This document shows, one piece after another, positions 25,223-33,132 of a DNA stretch of 64,000 nt. Below the pieces are notes generated by a model. That model ran no database searches. It was not told the origin of the DNA and worked only from the letters and a program-made list of their open reading frames with translations. Source of the stretch: Gordoniibacillus kamchatkensis (GTDB lineage Bacteria; Bacillota; Bacilli; Paenibacillales; NBRC-103111). The stretch is from the NCBI RefSeq assembly GCF_000829455.1, contig NZ_JXAK01000034.1:1-64000 (forward strand). The letters are read 5' to 3'. Numbering within the stretch: position 1 is the first letter of the stretch; every line of letters starts with the position of its first letter. The position numbers and the translations under genes are program-made.

Positions 25223-26718
25223 AAGTCTTACTCGATACTAATATCGTTATTCATCGTGAAACGAGCAATGTAATGAAAAATGATATTGGAGTTCTTTTCA
25301 GATGGCTCGACAAGCTAGGATATACGAAATGTGTCCATCCTATAACCATTGAAGAAATTAAAAGATATAAAGACAAACAAACCGTTAGCTCCATGATAAT
25401 CAAACTTGATAGCTATCACGTCCTTAAGACTGAAGCTCCTATGACTTCAATAGTAAGTAGCATTTCTAAACAATATGATAAAAATCCGAACGACATCAAT
25501 GATACCAAGTTATTAAATGAACTAGCAGCTGAACGAGTTGATATTTTAATAACCGAGGATCGAAAAATAGCTTTAAAAGCAGCACGGCTAAACCTCTCTG
25601 ACAAAGTATTTACGATCGATTCTTTCTTGGAAAAAGTAATAAGTGAACACCCAGATCTGGTCAATTATAAGGTTCTTTCAGTTACAAAAGAGTACATGGG
25701 AAATATTAATCTTAATGATACATTCTTCAACAGTTTGAAAGAAGACTACCCTGGCTTTGAAAAATGGTTTAACAAAAAAGCCGATGAAATAGCTTATATT
25801 TGTAAAATGGATGATAGTCTGGCTGCCTTTTTATATTTGAAAATTGAAGGTGAAAATGAAAACTATTCAAATATTTCACCTCCGTTCTCTAAAAAGAAAC
25901 GCCTAAAGATTGGAACATTCAAAGTCACCTTGAACGGTTACAAACTTGGGGAACGCTTCCTTAAAATAATTTTCGACAACGCGATAAGATTCCGTGTCGA
26001 TGAAATCTACGTCACCATATTTGATAAAAGCATTGAACAAATAAGACTCATTAATCTACTTACAGATTTTGGATTTGTTAATCATGGCACTAAGGATGGT
26101 ACAGAATTAGTATACACTCGGGATTTCCAGCCAGTCTTTGATGACTTGAATCCAAAATATACATTCCCATATGTCGATGCGAATAAAGAAATATTTATCA
26201 CACCAATATATCCGGAGTACCATACTAATCTATTTCCTGATTCCATTTTACGTACGGAATCACCGGAAGATTATATCGAAAATGAACCATTCAGGAATGC
26301 GATAAGTAAGGTTTTCATTTCAAGATCGATCGAAAGGAATCTCAATAAGGGTGATATTATTGTCTTTTATCGAACTGGTGGGTACTATGAGAGTGTTGTT
26401 ACAACCTTAGGCATCGTTGAAAGCGTCGTTACTGACATTAAAGACCCCCAACATTTTATAGACCTGTGCAAAAAAAGAAGTGTATTTAATGATACAGAAC
26501 TCCTCGAGTTTTGGCACTATAAAAAGAGCAGACCTTTTATTATCAATTTCCTTTATTCATACTCTTTTCCTAAGCGAGTAAATATGAAAAGACTGATTGA
26601 ATTAGGAGTAATTCAAAGCGTTCATACCGCGCCAAGGGGATTTGTGAGAATCACATATCAAAACTTTAAAGACATCTTAAGGGAGGCACATATTGATGAA
26701 CGTATTATTATCAATTAA
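25219..26718 (+). CDS. PIN-GNAT-PUA-like fusion protein
   Basis: 499 residues in three parts. Residues 1-140 are a PIN-type nuclease domain: LLDTNIVIH (D), the E of TIEEI, NDTKLL (D) and LITEDRKI (D). About 195-315 is a GNAT-like acetyltransferase fold with the A-motif region TLNGYKLGERFLKIIFDNA. About 335-499 resembles a PUA-like (EVE/ASCH) domain (NKGDIIVFYRTGGYYES). This would suit an RNase with an acetyltransferase and an RNA- or modified-base-binding module in one chain. It overlaps both neighbours. The family is not named by me; the reading is based on motifs alone. Confidence 0.8.
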   Translation: MKVLLDTNIVIHRETSNVMKNDIGVLFRWLDKLGYTKCVHPITIEEIKRYKDKQTVSSMIIKLDSYHVLKTEAPMTSIVSSISKQYDKNPNDINDTKLLNELAAERVDILITEDRKIALKAARLNLSDKVFTIDSFLEKVISEHPDLVNYKVLSVTKEYMGNINLNDTFFNSLKEDYPGFEKWFNKKADEIAYICKMDDSLAAFLYLKIEGENENYSNISPPFSKKKRLKIGTFKVTLNGYKLGERFLKIIFDNAIRFRVDEIYVTIFDKSIEQIRLINLLTDFGFVNHGTKDGTELVYTRDFQPVFDDLNPKYTFPYVDANKEIFITPIYPEYHTNLFPDSILRTESPEDYIENEPFRNAISKVFISRSIERNLNKGDIIVFYRTGGYYESVVTTLGIVESVVTDIKDPQHFIDLCKKRSVFNDTELLEFWHYKKSRPFIINFLYSYSFPKRVNMKRLIELGVIQSVHTAPRGFVRITYQNFKDILREAHIDERIIIN

Positions 26719-27067
26719 ACCGGAATTTGTGAATAAAATTTTTTCAGGTCAAAAAAAGTATGAATATCGTAAGACCATTTTTAAACGGAAGGACATTAAT
26801 ATAGTCGTAGTCTATGCAACTGCTCCTATTAGTCGAGTTGTTGGTGAGTTTGAAATTGAATCCATTCTTTTTGATGACGTAAATTCATTATGGGAAGAAA
26901 CCAAGACTCATTCGGGAATTGATGAACAGTTTTTCTTTGAATATTTTACCGAGAAAGAAAAAGGGTATGCCATTAAGATTAAAAATTATGAGAGGTATTC
27001 AAAGTCAAGAAAACTAGGCGATGTTTATCACTCAGTGCCGCCTCAATCTTTTGCATACATCGAATAA
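26696..27067 (+). CDS. ASCH-domain protein (COG4933-like)
   Basis: 123 residues. The beginning MNVLLSIKPEFVNKIFSGQK is the typical ASCH/PUA-like start, followed by EYRKTIFKR and a second conserved stretch VVGEFEIESI. ASCH domains are related to PUA and are thought to bind RNA or nucleotides. ATG 26696 has GGGAGG about 9 bases upstream; a TTG at 26693 is the alternative. It overlaps the PIN-GNAT gene by 23 bases, which suggests one operon. Probably an antidote or accessory RNA-binding partner of the upstream nuclease; this is inference. Confidence 0.8.
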   Translation: MNVLLSIKPEFVNKIFSGQKKYEYRKTIFKRKDINIVVVYATAPISRVVGEFEIESILFDDVNSLWEETKTHSGIDEQFFFEYFTEKEKGYAIKIKNYERYSKSRKLGDVYHSVPPQSFAYIE

Positions 27068-27318
27068 TTTAATAAATTTACAATCAGATATACAAAGGGG
27101 TCTAGGCTCCTTTCCATGTTCTTCGTTCTTCTCCTCCGTCTCTCTTTTGGTTAGGGTCGCTCTTTCTATCTCTGCCATAGCTATGATAAAAGGCGTCGAA
27201 ACGATCCAAAATCTTTAAGGTGAAAGTTCATCCATGCTTGAACAGGAGCCGTAAGCTTTGAAATTGTCCGCGATAGTCCGCAAAAGCCCGCCTGCACTGC
27301 GATACTCCCCCTAGGGTG

Positions 27319-27408
27319 GCCTCACCCCCACCCTCCCCTTCTGTGGCAACTTTCCGCGCCCCGTTCGCGGCTAATACCAAAAATTTCGCCTCACTTGTGG
27401 TACGGTTC
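27319..27408 (-). repeat. rlmH 3' end: attB/att-like site, copy 6 (core 27391-27408)
   Basis: This is the genuine 3' end of rlmH (minus strand GAACCGTACCACAAGTGA, EPYHK-stop) plus the adjoining DNA shared with copies 1 and 5. The rlmH 3' end is the known integration site of staphylococcal SCC elements. The rest of 27068-27318 has no gene; a weak hairpin (AAAGGGG/CTCCTTT, near 27095-27115) may end the ASCH operon. Confidence 0.85.
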
Positions 27409-27870
27409 CCCCCGGTTAATCTTGAACGCCCGGTACACCTGCTCCACCAGCACGAGCCGCGCGAGCTGGTGCGGCAGCGTGAGCCGCCCGAGCGAGAGAC
27501 GCTGGTCGGCGCGGCGCAGCACCGGTTCGCTCAGGCCGAGCGAACCGCCAATGACAAAGGCCACCTGGCTCCGCCCGTAGGTGGCCAGCTGATCGAGCGA
27601 GCGCGCGAGCTGCTCGCTCGTCCATAGCTCGCCGTCGATGGCCAGGGCCACGACGTACGCGTCCGGGCGCAGCGCGGCGAGCAGGCGCTCGCCTTCGCGC
27701 TGCTTGACCTGCTCCGCTTCGGCAGCACTCATTGTCTCCGGTGCCTTTTCGTCGGGCACCTCCGTAATCGTCAGACGCGCGTAAGGCGCCAGCCGTTTGG
27801 CGTATTCCTCAATTCCCTGAACAAGGTACTTCTCTTTCAATTTCCCGACAGCCGCAATCTGAATTTGCAT
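27391..27870 (-). CDS. rlmH: RlmH, 23S rRNA pseudouridine-1915 N3-methyltransferase
   Basis: SPOUT-class methyltransferase that uses SAM to methylate pseudouridine 1915 in helix 69 of 23S rRNA. From ATG 27870 the protein has 159 residues, the standard length, beginning [16 protein letters not shown]. The knotted SAM site shows as [13 protein letters not shown], and the end RGEPYHK is the family C-terminus. Upstream Met codons (27879, 27984) would give non-family extensions. The 3' end is an integration hot spot in other Bacillales and is so here, since the recombination leaves the coding end unchanged. Confidence 0.95.
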   Translation of the reverse strand: MQIQIAAVGKLKEKYLVQGIEEYAKRLAPYARLTITEVPDEKAPETMSAAEAEQVKQREGERLLAALRPDAYVVALAIDGELWTSEQLARSLDQLATYGRSQVAFVIGGSLGLSEPVLRRADQRLSLGRLTLPHQLARLVLVEQVYRAFKINRGEPYHK

Positions 27871-27988
27871 GTCCCACATGGGCCCCCTAACCGACGCTAT
27901 CTTCAACACACTCAAAAAAGACCGCCCAAGCCCGCTCCCCAACCGGTAGCGGCACCCGAACGGTCTCTCCCCTGCAACCATCAACGCC

Positions 27989-28156
27989 TCACAAGATCAG
28001 AAAACGCGGCGGCGCCGAGCAAAACTGGCAGCACGCCGGCGGTTCCCACTCCCGGAACCGAACCTCGAGCAAGTCGACCAGATCCGGCGCGTCCTCATAC
28101 TCGTCAACGAACTCGTCGATGGCAATCTCCACATGTTCCTTACAAACAACAAACAT
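27989..28156 (-). CDS. CxxH/CxxC small putative metal-binding protein
   Basis: 55 residues: C5-K-E-H8 near the start, an acidic middle ([18 protein letters not shown]), and a C43-Q-F-C46 near the end ([12 protein letters not shown]). This matches the CxxH/CxxC family found next to htrA and rlmH in Bacillus, where the four ligands would bind zinc. Too short for many ORF callers. The start is uncertain: ATG 28156 lacks well-placed Shine-Dalgarno, while TTG 28165 lies close behind AGGGGA. Function unknown. Confidence 0.75.
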   Translation of the reverse strand: MFVVCKEHVEIAIDEFVDEYEDAPDLVDLLEVRFREWEPPACCQFCSAPPRFLIL

Positions 28157-28345
28157 CAGCCGCAAAATCCCCTATTCCGTCTAAGCTGTATTCCTTACCG
28201 TCGCAATATACAAAATACTATACCATACAACCAAAACTGCCATCCTATGCCGCATAATCAAAACAATACAGGCAAGCCCCGGCTAGCTTCGGCGAACTGG
28301 TTAATGGACACACAACCACCCGCCGCGCCACCCAGCCGGAACCCG

Positions 28346-29631
28346 TCACTTGTCCGGATCAGGCGTCTCGACCAGCGTTGCGGTCGCGGTAGCCTTTTTG
28401 CCGACGCGGAAGTAGGTTATGCCTATCTTATCCCCGATCGCCTTGTGATCGTATAAATATTTCCGCAGATCCATCACGCTGCCGATCGGCTTGCCGTCAA
28501 GCTCCACGATCACGTCCTGGCTCTTCAGCCCGGCATCCTTCGCCGGCCCCGACGCGTCAAGCACGATAACTCCATTCTTGACGTCTGCGGGCAGCTTTAA
28601 TACATCGGTGCCTTTGAATGAAGCCAAATCGACGAGGCGAACGCCAAGCTGAGGTCTTTTCACCTTGTGATACTTGATCAAGCTGTCGATGACCGGCTCT
28701 GCCGAGTTGATCGGAATCGCGAAACCGAGTCCCTCGACGCCGATGTCGGCGATTTTCATCGTATTAATGCCGATGACTTTGCCGTCCATATTGACGAGCG
28801 CGCCGCCGCTGTTGCCCTGGTTGATGGCCGCGTCCGTCTGAATGACGTCCATCTGCCAGTCGTAGTCGCCGTCGCCGCTTAGCGATACCGGGATCGTCCG
28901 CTTCGGCGAGCTGACGATGCCGCGCGTCACCGTCGGCGAAGAACCGAGCCCCAGCGGGTTGCCCAGGGCGATGACCGTCTCGCCCGCTTGCAGCGCGTCC
29001 GAGTTGCCGAACTCTGCCGTCATTTTCACGCCGGCACCGTCCATCTCAAGCACCGCGAGGTCCGTGATGTAGTCTTTGCCGATAAGTGTCCCGGTCCGCT
29101 TCTCGCCCGTCGACAGGACGATCTCGAACGACGTCGCCCATCCACCACGTGATTATTCGTGAGAATACGCGCCTTGTCCCCGTTCTTCTGAAAAATGACG
29201 CCCGAGCCGATGCCGATGCCGCTCCGGTCGGACTTGTCATCTTTGCGCGAGCTGACGACGCTGACGATCGTCGGCCGCACTTTCTCCGCCGCCTTGATGA
29301 CCGAGTCGCCTGCCGTCTGCAGCACGTCTCCGGCTTTGGCCGCGGAGCCGCTGCCCATGGCGGCTACGGCTTTTTTCGATCCGCCGCCGTGTCCGAACGC
29401 CCAGAACAAGAGCAGTACCACGAGCGCCCCGACGACCGCCGACGACACCGCCAGCGCCATCGGCCGCGATTCGAGCCTCCGCCACCCGTCCGTGAAGCCC
29501 ATGCCAGTCCTCCGGCCGAATCCGTCGCCCAGCCGGCCGACGCTTCCGCGGCGGAACTTCCGGGAACCTTGCTCGCCGTACGCCTTACGGCTCACCTTTG
29601 TCGAATAAAAATCGTCCTCAAACAAGCTCAT
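28346..29631 (-). CDS. htrA: HtrA-like serine protease, frame broken near 29140
   Basis: Membrane-anchored S1C protease for envelope protein quality control. From ATG 29631 (GAGGG 9 bases upstream) there is a cytoplasmic arm, one TM helix (AVSSAVVGALVVLLLFWAF), then the protease: catalytic His in NNHVVDG, Asp in ITDLAVLEMD, Ser in QGNSGGALV, and a C-terminal PDZ domain (GVRLVDLASF, DVIVELDGKPI). At about 29140 the frame changes between His and Asp: GATGGGCGACGTCG lacks one base relative to a frame reading TSFEIVLSTGEKRTGTLIG. Everything else is conserved, so a sequence error or a very recent mutation is likely. Last member of the wal-htrA block. Confidence 0.85.
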
Positions 29632-29765
29632 ACGCCGGTTCCCTCCCCGCCCCGTCTCGCCAGGCAGCAAAAAAATCCTATGTCACAGGAATGTTTTCAC
29701 GTCCTGCAGCCTACAATAATAGCAAAGCTATAAAACTATTATCGCACAAAAAAGGAGATTCTCCA

Positions 29766-29966
29766 ATGAATAACCGTATCCAATCCAGCTTCGAGGACGT
29801 GAAGCTGATCGCAAGGCTCGCCGACCTGAAGGACGATCACTACCAGACGTCCCTGCTCCTCAGTGCGATCACCGAACTACTCATCGAAAAAGGCATTCTC
29901 AGCAAAGACGAGATTCGCGAGAAGGCTTCCCGGCTGGACTCGTTATTTCTGCATCAGGAAATATAG
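29766..29966 (+). CDS. small hypothetical protein (66 aa)
   Basis: ATG 29766 follows AAGGAGA by 7 bases, a strong ribosome site, so translation is probable although an open frame extends upstream. The protein is soluble, helical and charged (FEDVKLIARLADLKDDHYQT, ELLIEKGILSKDEIREKA). No motif is known to me. It is divergent to htrA, with about 130 bases between, and converges on walJ. No function assigned. Confidence 0.65.
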   Translation: MNNRIQSSFEDVKLIARLADLKDDHYQTSLLLSAITELLIEKGILSKDEIREKASRLDSLFLHQEI

Positions 29967-30038
29967 GCGATGGAGGCCAGATCTGCATCGGACGATGAAC
30001 CCCGGCCCGGCATCGCCGCTACTCGCAACGGCATCCGG

Positions 30039-30845
30039 TCAATCCGAATCGAGATCGTCCCAATCCGTGGCGCGGTCGAAGTATGTATCGTGCAGAGCGA
30101 TTTTGCGCTCCTGCAGCGAAATTCCCCGTTCCTCTAGTACATTATTCAGCGTGAGCCTGGCCAAATCCATCAAGTTGTGATCGCGGCTCAAATGCGCCAT
30201 GTAGACGCGCTTCAGCTTGCCGTCGATCAGATCGGCCAGCGCTTCCGCCGCGGACTCGTTGGACAAGTGGCCGAGATCGCCCAAAATGCGGCGCTTGATG
30301 CTCCACGGGTAATGCCCCATGCGCAGCATTTCAACGTCATGGTTCGTCTCCAGCACGATCGCATCGCAATCCATAAGCTGATCCTTCACTTTGCTGCTCA
30401 TGTAGCCGAGATCCGTAGCCAGCCCGAGCTTGCGCTTCTCGTGGTAGAAGCAATACCCGACCGGCTCCGCCGCGTCGTGCGAAATGCCGTACGACTCGAC
30501 CCGCAGCGAGGCAAACTCGACCGTCCCGCCGGTTTCCATCACCTTGCGGTTATGGCCTGCGATATCGCCGATCTGCTTGTCGAGCGCTTCCCACGTCTTC
30601 TCGTTGGCGTACACCGGCAAATCGAACTTCCGCGCGATCGCGCCAAGCCCCTTAATGTGATCGGCGTGCTCGTGCGTCACGAACACCGCCTCCAGCTCAG
30701 AGCCGGCGATGCCCCGCTCGCTTAGGAGCTGCTCGATTTTTTTGGCGCTGAGGCCGGCATCCACGAGCACCTTCGTCTCGCCGCAATCGACGACCATCGA
30801 GTTGCCCGTAGAGCCGCTTGCCAATACGCTGAACCTTAGTCCCAT
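30039..30845 (-). CDS. walJ: WalJ (YycJ), metallo-beta-lactamase-fold hydrolase
   Basis: 268 residues with the MBL signature THEHADHIKG (about 56-65) and further metal ligands (YGISHDAAEP, ATDLGY). WalJ proteins are MBL-fold nucleases linked to DNA repair and cell-division timing. The start MGLRFSVLASGSTGNSM is the family N-terminus, preceded by AGGG. It is the last gene of the walRKHIJ run; 21 bases separate it from walI, so it is in the same operon. No defect seen. Confidence 0.93.
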   Translation of the reverse strand: MGLRFSVLASGSTGNSMVVDCGETKVLVDAGLSAKKIEQLLSERGIAGSELEAVFVTHEHADHIKGLGAIARKFDLPVYANEKTWEALDKQIGDIAGHNRKVMETGGTVEFASLRVESYGISHDAAEPVGYCFYHEKRKLGLATDLGYMSSKVKDQLMDCDAIVLETNHDVEMLRMGHYPWSIKRRILGDLGHLSNESAAEALADLIDGKLKRVYMAHLSRDHNLMDLARLTLNNVLEERGISLQERKIALHDTYFDRATDWDDLDSD

Positions 30846-30866
30846 GTTTCCCTGCTCCCATTCCTT

Positions 30867-31664
30867 CTACTTATTGCCTGTCTGATCTTTCTTCGCCGCG
30901 TTCGCTGCGTCTGTCGCGCCCTGCTCCCCTTGAGGGCCTTCTACCGCGCCGTTGAAGCCGTGAATATAATACACGCCGCCTCCCGCGATCGTCACCCGCC
31001 ACGTCGGCACCATATATTGCGGCTGCGAGTTAAACAGCTGGCCGTGATAGCCGAGCTGAATGTTCGTAATCGTCGCTCCGTCCAACGGATGATTTTCGAC
31101 AAGCGAGCGGAGCGCCGTATAGGCCGGAAGCACGCGCTGCTCTTTCTGGTCCCCGCCCGAGCCGTTGTCCATCTCGGCGTACGCCTGGCGGTACGCGACG
31201 ATTTCCCCGCCTTCCTCGTACAGCTCGAGGCGCACGTCGAACATCGGATACGTCGCGTTGTACAGCTGATTGAACACGTACACGCCGTCCGAGCTGGCGA
31301 CCTGGTCGTACTGATACTCGCCCATGCGCCGGATTTCCGAGCGCGCCGAAATGTCCCGGTACTGGCTGCGGCTAAGCAGCGGGTTCAGCTTAAAATGGGT
31401 TTGCAGCCGCACCTTGCTATCCGTCGTCAGCGCTTCGTCGAATTTGACTGTAATGCCTTTCAGCTTCGGCGTTTCGGTCGGAATCGAATCCGGAAACTGG
31501 ATGTTATGCTGCCGCAGCAGCCGCTTCGTATCTTCCACCATCCCCGTCGTATCAGCCGCCAGCTGGAGCTGGCTCGACTTGCTGGTCCACAGCTGGTAGC
31601 CGAGAACGACGTTCAGCAGCAGGAATGCGGCTATGAGAATCGTTTTGGCGCGGCTCCAATCCAT
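30867..31664 (-). CDS. walI: WalI (YycI), regulator of WalK
   Basis: 265 residues: one N-terminal TM helix (TILIAAFLLLNVVLGYQLW) and an extracytoplasmic YycI domain. In Bacillus, WalI and WalH form a membrane complex with WalK and restrain its kinase activity. The C-terminus is a polar tail rich in Ala, Lys and Gly. The gap to walH is 181 bases, longer than elsewhere in the operon, and contains a small GC hairpin near 31725. Confidence 0.9.
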   Translation of the reverse strand: MDWSRAKTILIAAFLLLNVVLGYQLWTSKSSQLQLAADTTGMVEDTKRLLRQHNIQFPDSIPTETPKLKGITVKFDEALTTDSKVRLQTHFKLNPLLSRSQYRDISARSEIRRMGEYQYDQVASSDGVYVFNQLYNATYPMFDVRLELYEEGGEIVAYRQAYAEMDNGSGGDQKEQRVLPAYTALRSLVENHPLDGATITNIQLGYHGQLFNSQPQYMVPTWRVTIAGGGVYYIHGFNGAVEGPQGEQGATDAANAAKKDQTGNK

Positions 31665-31845
31665 CGTCTCTCTACCTCCTGTTCCATTGTCCGGCGGCCG
31701 TCTACCTTTATATCCATCTTGTGGAAACGGCTTTCGCCGTCTTTATGGACAAGATTCATTTTCCGTAGCTGAGTCAGCCGAGTATAGTCGAAGCTTATAT
31801 ATTCTGACTCATGAACATGAACGCCCCTGCAGCGCCTTCTCGGCG

Positions 31846-33132
31846 TTACGGCAAAATTTCCATACTTCCGTCTCGCAGCTCCACTACCCACACCGGGCGC
31901 AGCACGAGCGTCTTCTCTTTGACGACGGGATCGTACGCCGGGAACATCGTCGCGATGCTGGACCGTTTCGGATACTCCTTCAGCCGGTTGTCCAGCGCTT
32001 CTCCGCCCTCCAGACTGGTTGCCTTCGTATCGGTCGGTCGCGACCCCATAATGATGGTCGAACGCTCATAATGCGATACTGTACCTTTTTGAATCGCCAG
32101 CTTGATGCTGCCGAAGCTCTCCGCACGCCTTCCGACGATAGGATAGCGGTCGTAATATTGCCGAAAGTCGAACGTCTGCCCGGCGGTTCCGGTTCCCCGC
32201 GTCTCGGTCTGATTAAAGATAAACTTCCCGTTCCATCCCCCATGCTGGTTAATGAACTGAATCGCTGCCAGCAAGTTGTCGCGAATATCGTTCTTCGTGT
32301 CGGTCGCCGCCACCGGATCGGAATAGTTCATCCAGCGCAGGTCGCTGCTCAGCTGAAGTCCCCGCTTGCCATCCGTATAAATGACGGAGCCGTCCGTTTC
32401 CTTCAAGTTGCGGGTTACGCCCGGATCCACGAACAAGCTCTGCTTCAGCTGCTCTGCCGTAAACTCCGTATAGTTGAACGTATACGCCGTCATCGAGAGC
32501 GGCTGATTCGGCAAATAAAAGTCTCCGTTCGCCGAATGGTAGGCCGGATAATCGGCGCTGCTCAAATACTCTTCCAAGTCTTTGGCCGTGAAGTCAGCCT
32601 TGATCGCTTCGTACACGGTGTTTACGTTATCCGTGAAAAAGTACGTCTTCACTTCCTGCTTGTCCGGCTTGACCATGATCCAGATGCGCGTGATCACATC
32701 CGTGTCGCTGGGCACGTCTCCCTTGAACTGCAGCAGCTTCTGCAGTACGACGAACGGTATGCCGTGTCCGAATCGAAGCTCGATGCCTTGCTGCTTGCTG
32801 CGGGCATCGTCCCAATTGACGCCGGCGGTGTACAGATTCGTTTTGCGGAACCCTTCGAAATAGCGCTGCTTCACCTTCTCGAGAATCGTCGGGTAGAACA
32901 GATCGCCGGGATACAAAACGCTATGCTGCTGGTTGCCGAAATGCAGCACAAGCGTTTCCGGAAACAGCAAATCCTCGAGCTCGAGCTGCGTCCCTGTCAG
33001 CTTCTCGGTCGGCACATAGCCGTTCTGATTAATCGGATCGAGCTTCGGATTGCTGTAAGACAGAAGATACGTCTGGAGCAAGCTGGTGACGACGAGCACG
33101 GAAAGCAGCAGCGTTTTCAGCTTGTCCATCAT
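31846..33132 (-). CDS. walH: WalH (YycH), regulator of WalK
   Basis: 428 residues; N-terminal TM anchor (LKTLLLSVLVVTSLLQTYLL) and a large extracytoplasmic YycH domain containing GYVPTEKLTGTQLELEDLLF. Acts with WalI on WalK. ATG 33132 overlaps the walK stop as ATGA; a second ATG follows at once (33129). Length and position are as expected for the family. Confidence 0.92.
   Translation of the reverse strand: MMDKLKTLLLSVLVVTSLLQTYLLSYSNPKLDPINQNGYVPTEKLTGTQLELEDLLFPETLVLHFGNQQHSVLYPGDLFYPTILEKVKQRYFEGFRKTNLYTAGVNWDDARSKQQGIELRFGHGIPFVVLQKLLQFKGDVPSDTDVITRIWIMVKPDKQEVKTYFFTDNVNTVYEAIKADFTAKDLEEYLSSADYPAYHSANGDFYLPNQPLSMTAYTFNYTEFTAEQLKQSLFVDPGVTRNLKETDGSVIYTDGKRGLQLSSDLRWMNYSDPVAATDTKNDIRDNLLAAIQFINQHGGWNGKFIFNQTETRGTGTAGQTFDFRQYYDRYPIVGRRAESFGSIKLAIQKGTVSHYERSTIIMGSRPTDTKATSLEGGEALDNRLKEYPKRSSIATMFPAYDPVVKEKTLVLRPVWVVELRDGSMEILP

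Noticed and set aside
16009-27408. ccr serine recombinase genes expected in a classical SCC
   Set aside because: No large serine recombinase motif is found in any frame of the island; the only trace is a tyrosine-type relic.
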